Positions 1 through 8,281 of a DNA stretch of 64,000 nt are shown piece after piece. A program made the translations under genes and the position numbers. The DNA is taken from contig NZ_LMLE01000001.1 of the NCBI RefSeq assembly GCF_001422545.1, positions 1,052,127 through 1,116,126 on the forward strand, given 5' to 3'. The DNA is from Pedobacter sp. Leaf41 (lineage in GTDB: Bacteria > Bacteroidota > Bacteroidia > Sphingobacteriales > Sphingobacteriaceae). Under the pieces are notes generated by a model. That model worked only from the letters and a program-made list of their open reading frames with translations. It was not told the origin of the DNA and searched no databases. Each line of letters opens with the position of its first letter. Within the stretch, counting starts at the first letter, position 1.

Positions 1-1
1 T

Positions 2-862
2 GAGCGGCAGGGTGAAAGCGGCTTCTCATTTGCCTGGCTTGGCGCAGCACTTCAATCTACCACTTTACCTTACAGCGTAGTTTGTGCCCCTGGTCAACGT
101 TATCATCCAGCCATAGTGGCTCAGGCCATTGCCACGCTCAATGAAATGTTTCCCGGACGACTATCGGTTGCCCTGGGAAGTGGCGAAGCTTTGAATGAAA
201 GTATCACTGGTGATAAATGGCCGGAGAAATCTTTAAGGAATGCCAGACTTTTGGAATGCTACCAAATAATTTGAAGGCTTTTAGATGGGGAAGAGGTTAA
301 CCATAGAGGCCTGGTTAATGTAGAGAACGCAAGACTATATACGTTGCCAAAAGAAAAACCACTGTTATTTTGTGCGGCAGTTAGCCTGGAAACTGCAAGG
401 TGGGCGGGCGAATGGGCAGACGGCTTACTAACGACGCATAAACCTCATCATGAACTCGAAAAAGTAGTGCAGGCGTTTAGAAGCAATGGCGGCGCAGGGA
501 AACCCATTCATTTAAAAGTTCAGTTATCTTATTCACGAGCGAAGGAGGAGGCAGAAGCTGGAGCATATGACCAGTGGCGCAGCAATATTTTTCAGGGAAG
601 TGTACTGGGTGAATTGCCCACAGTGGCACATTTTGATGCTGCAGCCCAATTGGTAAAGCCGGCGGATATGGAAGAACATGTGAGAATTTCCTCGAGCCTC
701 GTTCAGCATAAAAACTGGATTGAACAAGACCTAAGTTTAGGAATAGATCGCGTAATTCTACACAATGTAAATCGCAATCAAAAAGAATTTATCGAAGATT
801 TTGGTGCCGAAGTACTTCCTAATCTTCGTTTTTTAAATGGAAACCTTCTCGCTATTCGCTGA
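2..862 (+). pseudogene. Luciferase-like flavin-dependent oxidoreductase, in-frame stop, 5' truncated by window edge
   Basis: Reading frame 2 is open from the window edge and encodes a luciferase-like (bacterial LLM class, non-F420 flavin type) monooxygenase fragment. It includes the segments VVCAPGQRYHPA and GRLSVALGSGEALNE, typical of the TIM-barrel fold. A TGA at 272-274 interrupts it, and the same frame then continues without shift through RLLDGEEVNHRGLV to a stop at 860-862. Homologues usually read IIRRLLDGEEV here, so the TGA most simply replaces an arginine CGA by one C-to-T change. The downstream piece has no good start near the break (the first in-frame candidate is a TTG at 344), so the product is probably inactive. 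A sequencing error is the main alternative. The substrate cannot be told. Confidence 0.8.
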
Positions 863-896
863 TGAAAAGGCATTCGATATGATTTCTTTTTGTTAA

Positions 897-922
897 GTGA
901 GCTTACTGAGAAGTAAGCTCAC
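897..922. terminator. Perfect hairpin between convergent genes
   Basis: An 11-bp perfect inverted repeat (GTGAGCTTACT at 897-907 and its complement at 912-922) closes on the 4-nt loop GAGA. It sits between the end of the flavin oxidoreductase pseudogene and the end of the minus-strand small membrane protein gene, so it could stop transcripts from both sides. There is no long T-run on either side, so it is not a canonical intrinsic terminator. Confidence 0.5.
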
Positions 923-953
923 CCTAGTCACTGAGGGAAAAACAATTAAAGCC

Positions 954-1436
954 TTATCTTTTTTTCCTGCAAAGCAGATATAAAGCGAAGCCAACTGCTA
1001 CTGTGGTCAACGCTTTTTTGGCGAAAGGGCCAGCATTGTATTTCATTTCCGATTTCATGCCTCTCTCCGCAAAAATATTAGGAATTGTTCCTTTTTTTAA
1101 ATCATCTACAATCCCTTCCCAAGCGTTCACGCGGTCGGCTAGAATAAGTGGAATCCAATGTCGGTAACGGTCTTCACTATGTTTGAAAGCATATCTTCTA
1201 ATCATTCCACTTAAACCCGATGGAGGAATCGACTCCCCAAATACCATACTAAATGCTGGTCTTTCGTTCGATTTAAGTAATTCAATGTTCACAGGTTGTG
1301 GCTCTGACCGCTCATAAACACTACGCTTATGGTCGTCTCCCGTATAGTTTTTCATTGGATAAGTGGGTTCGTTTCCAGGGTCTATATCTATTCCCCAACC
1401 CGGAATGCTTTTGTAATCTATCGAATTTGTTTTCAT
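954..1436 (-). CDS. Small protein with C-terminal membrane anchor, downstream of alcohol dehydrogenase
   Basis: About 160 residues, starting MKTNSIDYKSIPGWG. I chose the ATG at 1434-1436 because AAGAAAG lies directly upstream and because it follows the alcohol dehydrogenase stop (1442-1444) by only 5 nt; an upstream in-frame start would overlap that gene. The body is polar and proline-rich, with no catalytic motif I recognise. The C-terminus has one short hydrophobic helix (ALTTVAVGFALYLL) followed by CRKKR, the pattern of a tail-anchored inner-membrane protein with the bulk in the cytoplasm. The tight spacing suggests co-transcription and translational coupling with the dehydrogenase, so it may be its membrane partner; that is inference. 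Function unknown. Confidence 0.75.
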   Translation of the reverse strand: MKTNSIDYKSIPGWGIDIDPGNEPTYPMKNYTGDDHKRSVYERSEPQPVNIELLKSNERPAFSMVFGESIPPSGLSGMIRRYAFKHSEDRYRHWIPLILADRVNAWEGIVDDLKKGTIPNIFAERGMKSEMKYNAGPFAKKALTTVAVGFALYLLCRKKR

Positions 1437-1441
1437 CTTTC

Positions 1442-2593
1442 TTAATTTTTTGTTGAAGGAATTAATACCGTTTTGATACACTCGTCAAGTTTCTTCGAGA
1501 AAATGTTATAGGCATCTGCAATTTCTTCCAGTGGAACACGATGGGTAATTAAATCTTTTGGACTAAGCCTGCCGGATTGCACATGATCAATTAATTTAGG
1601 AAGCAGCCTTTTTACTGAAGCTTGATTGGCACGTAACGTTATTCCCTTGTTCAATACATTTCCAATAGGTACGTAATTAAACGGTGGACCATAAACGCCT
1701 ACCACTGATACAATACCGCCTTTTTTCACAGAATTAATGGCCCATTGTAGCGCTGTGGCTGCACCCGCCTGCATCAGGGTAATTTTTCCAGTGAAGGTTT
1801 GTAATGCGTTCCCTTCTGCCTCGCAACCCACGCAATCGATACACACATCGGCACCATACCAATCGGTTGTTTTCTTAAGGAACAAAACCGGATCAGCCAT
1901 AGATTTGAAGTTATACGCTTCACACTTCGCATAATTTTTTGCAAACTCTAAGCGATAGTCTACATGGTCGATGATGATGACCCTTGCAGCACCAAAAAAC
2001 CAGGCACATCTTGCTGCCATAATTCCAATAGGTCCGGCACCAAAAACTACTACGGTATCGCCTTCTTTAATACCACCCATTTCTGCCGCCTGATAACCAG
2101 TGGGCACCACATCGGTAAGTAACACCGCGTCATCCGGATCCATATCTGGGGGAATCACTGTTGGTCCCACGTTAGCATAAGGCACTCGTACATATTCAGC
2201 CTGTCCGCCGTTGTATCCTCCCGCCGTATGGGAATATCCAAAAATGCCACCCACTGCAGTTGCCATGGTGTTCGATTCATGGCAGTTTCCATATAAACCT
2301 TGTTTGCAGAAATTACACTTTCCACACGCAATATTAAATGGAACCAGAACCTGATCACCTACTTTAACATTGATAACCAGCGGCCCTACTTCCTCGATAA
2401 TTCCAATAAACTCGTGTCCGAAGGTTGATCCAACCCTCGTATCGGGCACCATACCATGATAAAGATGAAGATCAGAACCGCATATACAGGTTCTGGTCAC
2501 CCTCACGATGGCATCCTCAGGATGAAGAATTTCTGGCATTGGTCGTTGCTCGGCCCGGACCCTAAATGGTCCTCTATAATTCATTGCTAGCAT
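1442..2593 (-). CDS. Zinc-dependent alcohol dehydrogenase (MDR family, formaldehyde-dehydrogenase-like)
   Basis: 383 residues of the medium-chain dehydrogenase/reductase family. Catalytic zinc ligands are visible at C38 (CICGSD) and in the GHE motif at 59-61. The structural zinc lobe has C90, C93, C96 and C104. A Rossmann NAD(P)-binding motif VVFGAGPIGIMAA follows near residue 185. The TCICGSDLHLYHG signature is like that of glutathione-independent formaldehyde dehydrogenases and threonine-dehydrogenase-like enzymes. It probably oxidises a small alcohol or aldehyde with NAD in the cytoplasm; the exact substrate is not predictable. It is first in a two-gene unit with the membrane-anchored small protein. 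An alternative ATG three codons in (2584) is possible. Confidence 0.9.
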   Translation of the reverse strand: MLAMNYRGPFRVRAEQRPMPEILHPEDAIVRVTRTCICGSDLHLYHGMVPDTRVGSTFGHEFIGIIEEVGPLVINVKVGDQVLVPFNIACGKCNFCKQGLYGNCHESNTMATAVGGIFGYSHTAGGYNGGQAEYVRVPYANVGPTVIPPDMDPDDAVLLTDVVPTGYQAAEMGGIKEGDTVVVFGAGPIGIMAARCAWFFGAARVIIIDHVDYRLEFAKNYAKCEAYNFKSMADPVLFLKKTTDWYGADVCIDCVGCEAEGNALQTFTGKITLMQAGAATALQWAINSVKKGGIVSVVGVYGPPFNYVPIGNVLNKGITLRANQASVKRLLPKLIDHVQSGRLSPKDLITHRVPLEEIADAYNIFSKKLDECIKTVLIPSTKN

Positions 2594-3053
2594 TTCAAAA
2601 AAAATTAATGGTTTAAGGATTTAGTTATTTGAAATTGAATATCGGTATGAAAAAATTAGAGGAAAAAATGGTAAAACTTTTATTTTTTTCATAACTAAAA
2701 ATTCTTAGTTGTTAGTTGAAAAACATGCCCTAAGAAGCAAAAGTTTTGTAAATATTCGTTTCAATATATCTTCAGCAAGCTTATTGGTAATCAATTCTTT
2801 TTTGAAAAACGTCCGTTATCGCTGGCTTTCCACATACTTAAGCGGTGTGAGTTGAAACGTGCCAATCTGATTTAAACGATTGCTTTTCGCCGCTATAAAA
2901 AAATCGATGTTGCCGCAAAATGATAAAACCATCATTTGAAATTCTCGATTTTTTAGAAGAGGACTAATGTATACCGTTTGAGAGGAGCTGATCAAAGTTT
3001 AAAATATAATTGAAAATCTTTCTGCAAACGTGAAATTGAAAAATCGAAAGCTT
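2594..3053. other. Divergent intergenic region, AT-rich, no gene seen
   Basis: About 450 bases between the minus-strand alcohol dehydrogenase and the plus-strand hydrolase. It must hold promoters for both, but I found no exact TAnnTTTG box. Two tandem copies of the 7-mer TTAGTTG lie at 2705-2718. No tRNA, riboswitch fold or convincing short reading frame was recognised. Confidence 0.5.
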
Positions 3054-3887
3054 ATGGAAAAAATATCTCAAAGTGAGGATAATCATTTTATCCCAATGAC
3101 TTCATCATCCAGCTATGATGATGGAGTAATTTCTGGCGATGTATACTATTACACCAATCAAATTGTGAATATTGCTATGGTGGGCAAACCTGGTGAATCG
3201 TGGTTTTTAGTTGATGCTGGAATGCCAACTTCGGGAAAAGAAATTCTCAAAGTTGCAACAGAAAGATTTGGAGAACTAAAACCTGACTTTATTTTGCTCA
3301 CTCATGGTCATTTTGATCATGTGGGAGGTCTTGTTGAACTTCTTGAAAAATGGCAAGTTCCAGTCTATGCACACCTGGCAGAGTTTCCTTTTCTAAATGG
3401 AACACAAGATTATCCTGAACCAGATGACACTGTTGAAGGTGGGCTTTTGGCAAAAATATCTTCACTATATCCGCATAAGGCTACAAATATCGCCCCTTAT
3501 CTAAAAGTTCTGCCTGAGAACCAAACTTTGCCAGGATTTGAAGATTGGAGATGGAAACATACTCCAGGACATTCGCCTGGGCATATTTCCATTTTCAGGG
3601 CAATAGATCGTGTACTGATTAGCGGCGATGCTGTTGTAACCGTGAGGCAAGATTCACTTTATAAAGTTCTCTTCCAGATTAAAGAGGTCAATGGCCCGCC
3701 ACGATATTTGACTACTGATTGGGATGCTGCCCATCAATCGGTGAAAACGTTAGCCAGCATTGATCCGGAGTTTCTACTTACCGGACATGGCCAGGTGATG
3801 GAAGGTGAAGAAATGAGATCGCAATTAAAAGATTTAGCCGGAAACTTTCACGAGAAAGCAGTACCGAAACATGGGAGGTTTAGCTAA
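3054..3887 (+). CDS. MBL-fold metallo-hydrolase
   Basis: About 277 residues of the metallo-beta-lactamase fold. The metal-binding signature THGHFDH is present (H92, H94, D96 and H97 counted from the upstream GTG), followed by HTPGHSPGH and ISGDAV, which supply the third histidine and the bridging aspartate. These features fit glyoxalase-II-like or general MBL hydrolases binding two zinc or iron ions. No signal peptide is evident, so it should be cytoplasmic. I prefer the ATG at 3054, which has GAAAG six bases upstream; a GTG at 3030 in the same frame would add eight residues. It stands alone, and the substrate is unknown. Confidence 0.85.
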   Translation: MEKISQSEDNHFIPMTSSSSYDDGVISGDVYYYTNQIVNIAMVGKPGESWFLVDAGMPTSGKEILKVATERFGELKPDFILLTHGHFDHVGGLVELLEKWQVPVYAHLAEFPFLNGTQDYPEPDDTVEGGLLAKISSLYPHKATNIAPYLKVLPENQTLPGFEDWRWKHTPGHSPGHISIFRAIDRVLISGDAVVTVRQDSLYKVLFQIKEVNGPPRYLTTDWDAAHQSVKTLASIDPEFLLTGHGQVMEGEEMRSQLKDLAGNFHEKAVPKHGRFS

Positions 3888-3960
3888 GATAGCGTCTACC
3901 ATTTAATTATGATAGATACTAAATGGAAATCAATGTGAAATATTAAACGACATCAAAGAC

Positions 3961-4215
3961 ATGAAACTTACAGATACGTTAATTAAGGTAATTAATAAGG
4001 CCTATCCGGAAAATGAATTTATTGAAACAAACTTTGGTCGTTATGATCTTTCGCTGAAAACAGACGATGACGGCAGAGCAATTATAATTTTTATTGGTAA
4101 GAAGGATGCAAATGGAAAAATCAGAAGCGAGCGCTACGCCAGAAGGCTTAAATTCGGATCAAATGGTGAGGTTATTAAAGACCATTGGGAGCATAAAGGC
4201 CCTGCCACTCCTTAA
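3961..4215 (+). CDS. Small conserved-type hypothetical protein
   Basis: 84 residues with alternating hydrophobic and charged segments (IIIFIGKKDANGKIRSERYARRL) that suggest a small beta-rich cytoplasmic domain. There is no signal peptide or membrane helix. It begins with ATG about 70 bases after the MBL hydrolase and could be read from the same transcript. I do not recognise the family. An overlapping +1 frame (4094-4297) is also open but starts in mid-gene, and its composition looks like an out-of-frame translation. Confidence 0.6.
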   Translation: MKLTDTLIKVINKAYPENEFIETNFGRYDLSLKTDDDGRAIIIFIGKKDANGKIRSERYARRLKFGSNGEVIKDHWEHKGPATP

Positions 4216-4353
4216 TAGAAACGGACGCGGCGTAATTGAATGGTTGCGCAGCGTCCATCAGAATACAATAAAAAACGTAATCAAAAGGCATAGCTGATAA
4301 GCATTAAAATCACTATAGATAATTAGCTAACGGGATTGTTTAATACTACGGGA

Positions 4354-4956
4354 TTAGTCCAGTTTTCTTCCCAGCTCATCTAGGAGTTCTTTCTCCTTTT
4401 TTAATCTTGGTAACTCGTCTTTTACAAAATCTTTTACCCTTTGTTGTCTTGCGTTATTGGCATCCTCATAAGCTTCAATGTTTTTATCCAACTCAACAGA
4501 TAGCTGTTTATAAAATGGCCTGTCGAATGCTATACCTACCTGCCGAGATAACCAACGAAGCGAATCGACTTGTTCGATACGCAATGCCTCATTTAAAAGC
4601 ACTTTATTTTTATTGCAGAAACCCTCCAAGTTTTTTTTATAAAATCTGGTGCGTTCACGTGCTTTTTTTGCATATGTTTTAATTTCTTCACTGCTTCCGG
4701 AAGACAAAGCCGCAGTAAGTAAACTATCTTGAACAACTAGAGATTGGCTCGCTGCTTTCAAATATCCTGCTGCATCTTCCTCCATATTTGTTTCGAATGT
4801 TTCAACCCCTCCAACGTGATCTTTAACAGCAGTATCATTTCCAACGCTGTCTTTTTCCATTGATGAACGTTTGTCGGCTATATTGCAGCCCAAGCCAAGG
4901 TTGGCTAGTGCTATAATGGTAATTGTATTTCTCCACTTAAATGTCCTTTTAATCAT
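4354..4956 (-). CDS. DUF4142-like lipoprotein
   Basis: About 200 residues starting MIKRTFKWRN. A hydrophobic stretch ending LGLGC gives a plausible lipobox, so the mature protein should be a periplasm-facing lipoprotein. The rest is helical and charged, with KAASQSLVVQDSLLTAALSSGSSEEIKTYA resembling the long-helix pattern of DUF4142 proteins (predicted outer-membrane or periplasmic helical domain). A longer frame opens at 5040, but its first 28 residues look non-coding and would bury the signal peptide, so I start at 4956. Such proteins often appear in stress regulons of Bacteroidota; the function is not established. Confidence 0.7.
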   Translation of the reverse strand: MIKRTFKWRNTITIIALANLGLGCNIADKRSSMEKDSVGNDTAVKDHVGGVETFETNMEEDAAGYLKAASQSLVVQDSLLTAALSSGSSEEIKTYAKKARERTRFYKKNLEGFCNKNKVLLNEALRIEQVDSLRWLSRQVGIAFDRPFYKQLSVELDKNIEAYEDANNARQQRVKDFVKDELPRLKKEKELLDELGRKLD

Positions 4957-5237
4957 AATATTATATTTTATCTTCTTGAAAACATCGCTCCTTAATTGTT
5001 TGTTGATGCGACCTGTGATAGGAGAGAAAAACACGTACATTTTGAAGCTAAGCAGGTATTTAACTTCGGTTTAGAAAAGATTGAGACTAATGAGATCTAA
5101 TTCCGTTCAAATGAAGTAGCTCGACAAATGATGGTCCTAAAAATTCAAATCGCGATTGATTTGGTTTAGAAGTAATTAACCTGAGGTGGTCAAAACCAAT
5201 TCATGCCAAATATGTTGTCTTTCATATTAGCTATGTT

Positions 5238-5450
5238 ATGCAATCGTATAGTTTCAACATCAATACCTACAAAGTTGAGGTAAATCAGTTTAATAATGAA
5301 TACCATGTCAGTCTTGATGGGGTTCATGCAGGTGTCATATTTCCCGAAAAGCTGGAGGAACCGCCATTTACAATCTGGAAAACCAGTGATCTTATTCCAG
5401 AAGATTTGGTCCAAAAAATAGGTGCAGCGATTGAGCAGGAGCAACGCTAG
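5238..5450 (+). CDS. Small hypothetical protein, 70 aa
   Basis: A 70-residue frame with a plausible protein-like pattern: an N-terminal beta-strand-rich part (YSFNINTYKVEVNQFNNEYHVSLDG) and a C-terminal amphipathic helix (DLIPEDLVQKIGAAIEQEQR). No signal or membrane segment. The opposite-strand frame at 5190-5444 covers the same DNA but is rich in Cys, Trp and Ile runs and reads like an antisense shadow. The gene stands alone, with about 190 bases free on each side. Family not recognised. Confidence 0.55.
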   Translation: MQSYSFNINTYKVEVNQFNNEYHVSLDGVHAGVIFPEKLEEPPFTIWKTSDLIPEDLVQKIGAAIEQEQR

Positions 5451-5639
5451 TTTTAATGGAAGTCTAGTTAGTCGTTAATTGGTTGGTTTTTGTAGGGAAA
5501 CGTTCGGAATGTAGATGATAGGATTTAACCCATCTTTTATCTTAAGCACTACTTTAGTTTAACTCCAGTAGCTGCTGAAATCCAGTTCGTTTGTTTCCCT
5601 CGTTATCAAGGTTTAGATGTTATATTTTAATTTAAAAAA

Positions 5640-6260
5640 ATGGAAACGCTTATACCAGGTTTGTTCTTGTATCCAGATTTTATTGATCCAGCAAGAGAAA
5701 CAAAATTATTAAATGAAATTGATGGTCAGTCATGGATAGTTGATTATCAAAGAAGGCTTCAATATTATGGCTTTAGAAATGAACTGGAGGCACCCTACAA
5801 TCTGGTGAGTTATCCGATCGCTATTCCCCAGGAAATTGATCAACTGGCGCAGGAAATTGTTGAAAAGCATGTTTTAGATCATCAGCCTGATCAGGTAATA
5901 ATCAACGAATACCTTCCTGGTCAAGGGATTAAATCACATAAAGACCGGGTTTATTATGAGAATCAAATTTGCGGGATTAACCTCGGAAGTGGATGTGTGA
6001 TGAAATTTACTAATACCAGCACTTTTGAAGTTATCGACGTGGTGATTCCCAGGCGATCTTTATATGTGATGCAGGATGATGCCCGCAAAAAGTGGAATCA
6101 CGCAATTCCGCCAAGAAAAAAAGATATGATCGATGGAAATATAGTTCATAGAGATAGGAGAGTTTCGATCACTTATCGAAAAGTGAAGCCATCCAGGGTG
6201 CAGCCACTTGATCCAAACGGAAAAGTTGCTCAAATGTTAGCCGAACACCTAGGTGTTTAA
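5640..6260 (+). CDS. AlkB-like 2-oxoglutarate/Fe(II) dioxygenase
   Basis: 206 residues matching the AlkB class of DNA/RNA dealkylation oxygenases. The iron triad is visible as H100-x-D102 (SHKDR) and H154 (KKWNHAIPP). The 2-oxoglutarate-binding RxxxxxR pair is R174 and R180 (RVSITYRKV). The INEYLPGQGI segment before the HxD is the typical AlkB lead-in. It likely removes alkyl adducts from nucleic acid bases in the cytoplasm using O2 and 2-oxoglutarate, but homologues of this size can act on other substrates. It is monocistronic. A small hairpin lies between it and the convergent methyltransferase gene. Confidence 0.9.
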   Translation: METLIPGLFLYPDFIDPARETKLLNEIDGQSWIVDYQRRLQYYGFRNELEAPYNLVSYPIAIPQEIDQLAQEIVEKHVLDHQPDQVIINEYLPGQGIKSHKDRVYYENQICGINLGSGCVMKFTNTSTFEVIDVVIPRRSLYVMQDDARKKWNHAIPPRKKDMIDGNIVHRDRRVSITYRKVKPSRVQPLDPNGKVAQMLAEHLGV

Positions 6261-6384
6261 ATGAGATTGTGACACGAACCTAACGTTTCACCGCAAGCCT
6301 TTCGCCATGTTTTTTGGTTATAGATAATGATGCGTAAGCTTTCGGATAGCGGCAAAAAGCATTAATTGAGCTGCTACAGATTAA

Positions 6385-6415
6385 AAGTTTCCTATAACCC
6401 GTGACACGGAAACTT
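6385..6415. terminator. Hairpin between convergent AlkB and methyltransferase genes
   Basis: AAGTTTCC (6385-6392) and its complement GGAAACTT (6408-6415) form an 8-bp stem with a 15-nt loop, 14 bases from the methyltransferase stop. It lies between two convergent genes, as a terminator would, but lacks a clear T-run. Confidence 0.35.
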
Positions 6416-6428
6416 GATAAAGGAAATT

Positions 6429-7142
6429 TTATTTTACTGTTTTTTCAAATAGTAGGAAATGCTGTAAGGGCAGAAATTTGCCGTTTTTAACCAGCTTAAA
6501 TCCACTCGCTTCAAGCTCTTTTTTCACTTGCTTTACACTCATTTTGTGCTCTGGTTTGATTGCTACCTGCGGGTCTTCTGCTTTATATTCCAATAGCAGC
6601 AGCTGACCATTGGGTTTAAGCGCTTTGCTTATCGCTGCGAGATATGCTGCAGGGTTTTCTAATTCATGATAAACATCTACCATAAATGCCAGGTCAATTG
6701 CACTGGCTGGTAAATTGGGTGAGGTGTCTGAGCCTTTGATCACTTCCACGTTTTTGAGACCATCGTCGAACGCTTTTTTCTTAAGGTGATCAATCGCATC
6801 ATTTTGGATTTCCACCGCATATACCTTGCCCTTCGGAATACGTGTAGCAACCCGGAAAGTATAAAATCCAGATCCTGCACCAATATCAGCAACAACGGTG
6901 TTGCTCTTTAGTGACATCGACGCTAAAGCCAGATTAGTGTTTTCTTCCGCTGTCCGGCTATTTCTTTCCAACCATTCCACGCCTTCGAAGCTCATTACCT
7001 GGGCAATCTCGCGGCCCATATATACCTTGCCTGTACCATTTGCGGATGGCTTTTTGAAAGTGTAAGGAGATTGTTGTTGTGCAACGGCCGTTTGAAACAA
7101 TAACACTAAGAAAGCGCTAAGGACAAAATTTGATATTTTCAT
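6429..7142 (-). CDS. Exported class I SAM-dependent methyltransferase
   Basis: 237 residues. The N-terminus (MKISNFVLSAFLVLLFQTAVA, then QQ) is a classical Sec signal peptide, which is unusual for a SAM enzyme because SAM is cytoplasmic. The SAM-binding motif I is clear as VVADIGAGSGFYTF near residue 85, with acidic motif II (VYAVEIQ) and motif IV-like DLAFMVDVYHE. The fold is that of the Methyltransf_11/31 group. The protein could be tethered or periplasmic with an altered role. Single gene, convergent with the AlkB homologue. Confidence 0.85.
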   Translation of the reverse strand: MKISNFVLSAFLVLLFQTAVAQQQSPYTFKKPSANGTGKVYMGREIAQVMSFEGVEWLERNSRTAEENTNLALASMSLKSNTVVADIGAGSGFYTFRVATRIPKGKVYAVEIQNDAIDHLKKKAFDDGLKNVEVIKGSDTSPNLPASAIDLAFMVDVYHELENPAAYLAAISKALKPNGQLLLLEYKAEDPQVAIKPEHKMSVKQVKKELEASGFKLVKNGKFLPLQHFLLFEKTVK

Positions 7143-7252
7143 AGGGATGATTTGTAATTTAGGTTAAATTATCTATTTCTAAAACGAGGTCATGAGGTTA
7201 TAAGATCGACTGAAAAAATGTACATTTCTTTTTTTGGTGATGTTTTTTATCT

Positions 7253-7966
7253 CTACGAACGGGAGATTATCAAATTATGATTTTTAACGGGGGAAGTTTT
7301 CAGTTTTGACCTAAACTCCTCATCACTTTTAAACCTGAGCTGCTTTATTGTTCTGGTTTCATAGCTGACTGAAAATTGATCTGTTTCAAAAGGCCATGGC
7401 TCTACAATGAGTGATTCTTCTTTTTGAGAGAGGAAATAGGGAAGTCCATTAGGTCCGGTACTGATTTGTAACTTGCGACCTTCAGGTGGTATTTGCGACT
7501 GACAGATCAATAAGGAAAGGGCATCTGAAAATTCCAAAAGAGCGTAAGCCAGGTCAATTGATTTTTTTGTGACTTCTGTTTCCTTAAGCCATCGCGGTTC
7601 CTTCTTTTTCAAATGTGTTATGAAACTTTTGGCTAATGGATCGCTTCCATGCGTAAAAGAAATATGCCTGGCGATTAATAGCGCAATAACCCGGCTTTTG
7701 GTTAAAGCCATGTCCATCAATCTGGCCGAACTGTCCAAGTCAAATCTGGTACTCTTAAAATTGACTGGTGCTCCATTCTCATCAATAAGCGGGCTGCGTT
7801 CGAATTCATTGTAAACGTCATCATGTTCAGCTGTGGCGATTAAGGTCTCCACCCATTTTTCGGGTTGGTCCGTAACTTTCCATCGAGCGCAAATCTGCCC
7901 TGCAAGCAGTCCGTGTGAACGTTGGGTAACAATGTGCCAGCCTTTTTCATCATATTGTACAATCAT
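7253..7966 (-). CDS. DUF3891 family protein
   Basis: About 237 residues starting MIVQYDEKGWHIVTQRSHG, which matches the usual N-terminus of DUF3891 proteins, including the early QRSHGLLAGQI and the following TAEHDD motif. The histidines and aspartates in these motifs resemble HD-type metal sites, but no activity is established. A frame twelve residues longer exists upstream; AAAGAAAAGG before the 7966 ATG and the family start both favour 7966. A TAGTTTTG promoter-like box lies about 80 bases upstream at 8048-8055. Cytoplasmic, no membrane segments. Confidence 0.8.
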   Translation of the reverse strand: MIVQYDEKGWHIVTQRSHGLLAGQICARWKVTDQPEKWVETLIATAEHDDVYNEFERSPLIDENGAPVNFKSTRFDLDSSARLMDMALTKSRVIALLIARHISFTHGSDPLAKSFITHLKKKEPRWLKETEVTKKSIDLAYALLEFSDALSLLICQSQIPPEGRKLQISTGPNGLPYFLSQKEESLIVEPWPFETDQFSVSYETRTIKQLRFKSDEEFRSKLKTSPVKNHNLIISRS

Positions 7967-8047
7967 GATTATTGACCTTTTCTTTCGGGTCCAAAAGATC
8001 AACAGAATTTAATTCAATAGGTTTTATCAATGTTTTGACCAGCAGCA

Positions 8048-8055
8048 CAAAACTA
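8048..8055 (-). promoter_or_regulatory. Candidate promoter -7 box for DUF3891 gene
   Basis: TAGTTTTG on the minus strand fits the Bacteroidota -7 consensus TAnnTTTG exactly and gives a leader of about 75 nt to the DUF3891 start. No good -33 TTTG was found at the expected spacing. Confidence 0.4.
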
Positions 8056-8212
8056 AATTTATAAAAAAACAGACTTAATATCCCCATTGTAAAATCGATT
8101 GCTGTTTATCCTGATAGATGATCCCCACCATAAAAGCTATCTGGTCGTTTCAAATTCCAAAGGCGGATGCGGCACCATTTTGTATCTAAAGCAAAATTCT
8201 GGTTACGCTTAG

Positions 8213-8250
8213 TAATTTTGCGCTTCGGAGGATACTTTATGTCATCCTCC
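8213..8250 (+). promoter_or_regulatory. Candidate promoter and 5'-leader hairpin of the GH13 gene
   Basis: TAATTTTG at 8213-8220 fits TAnnTTTG. The predicted start of transcription falls at about 8226, exactly where a hairpin begins: GGAGGAT at 8227-8233 pairs with ATCCTCC at 8244-8250 over a 10-nt loop. The coding start follows 31 bases later. The stem would cap the mRNA 5' end. Confidence 0.45.
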
Positions 8251-8281
8251 TTGCTACCTTTAAAATCTAAAATTTTCGCAA

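Noticed and set aside
2594..3053. Transposase remnant in the intergenic region
   Set aside because: Short conceptual peptides here looked like nothing recognisable and are broken by many stops.
4094..4297. Frame overlapping the small hypothetical gene at 3961-4215
   Set aside because: It begins inside a better frame and its composition looks like an out-of-frame translation; no start signal.
5190..5444. Minus-strand frame opposite the 70-residue gene
   Set aside because: Rich in Cys, Trp, Ile and Phe like an antisense shadow; the plus frame is more protein-like.
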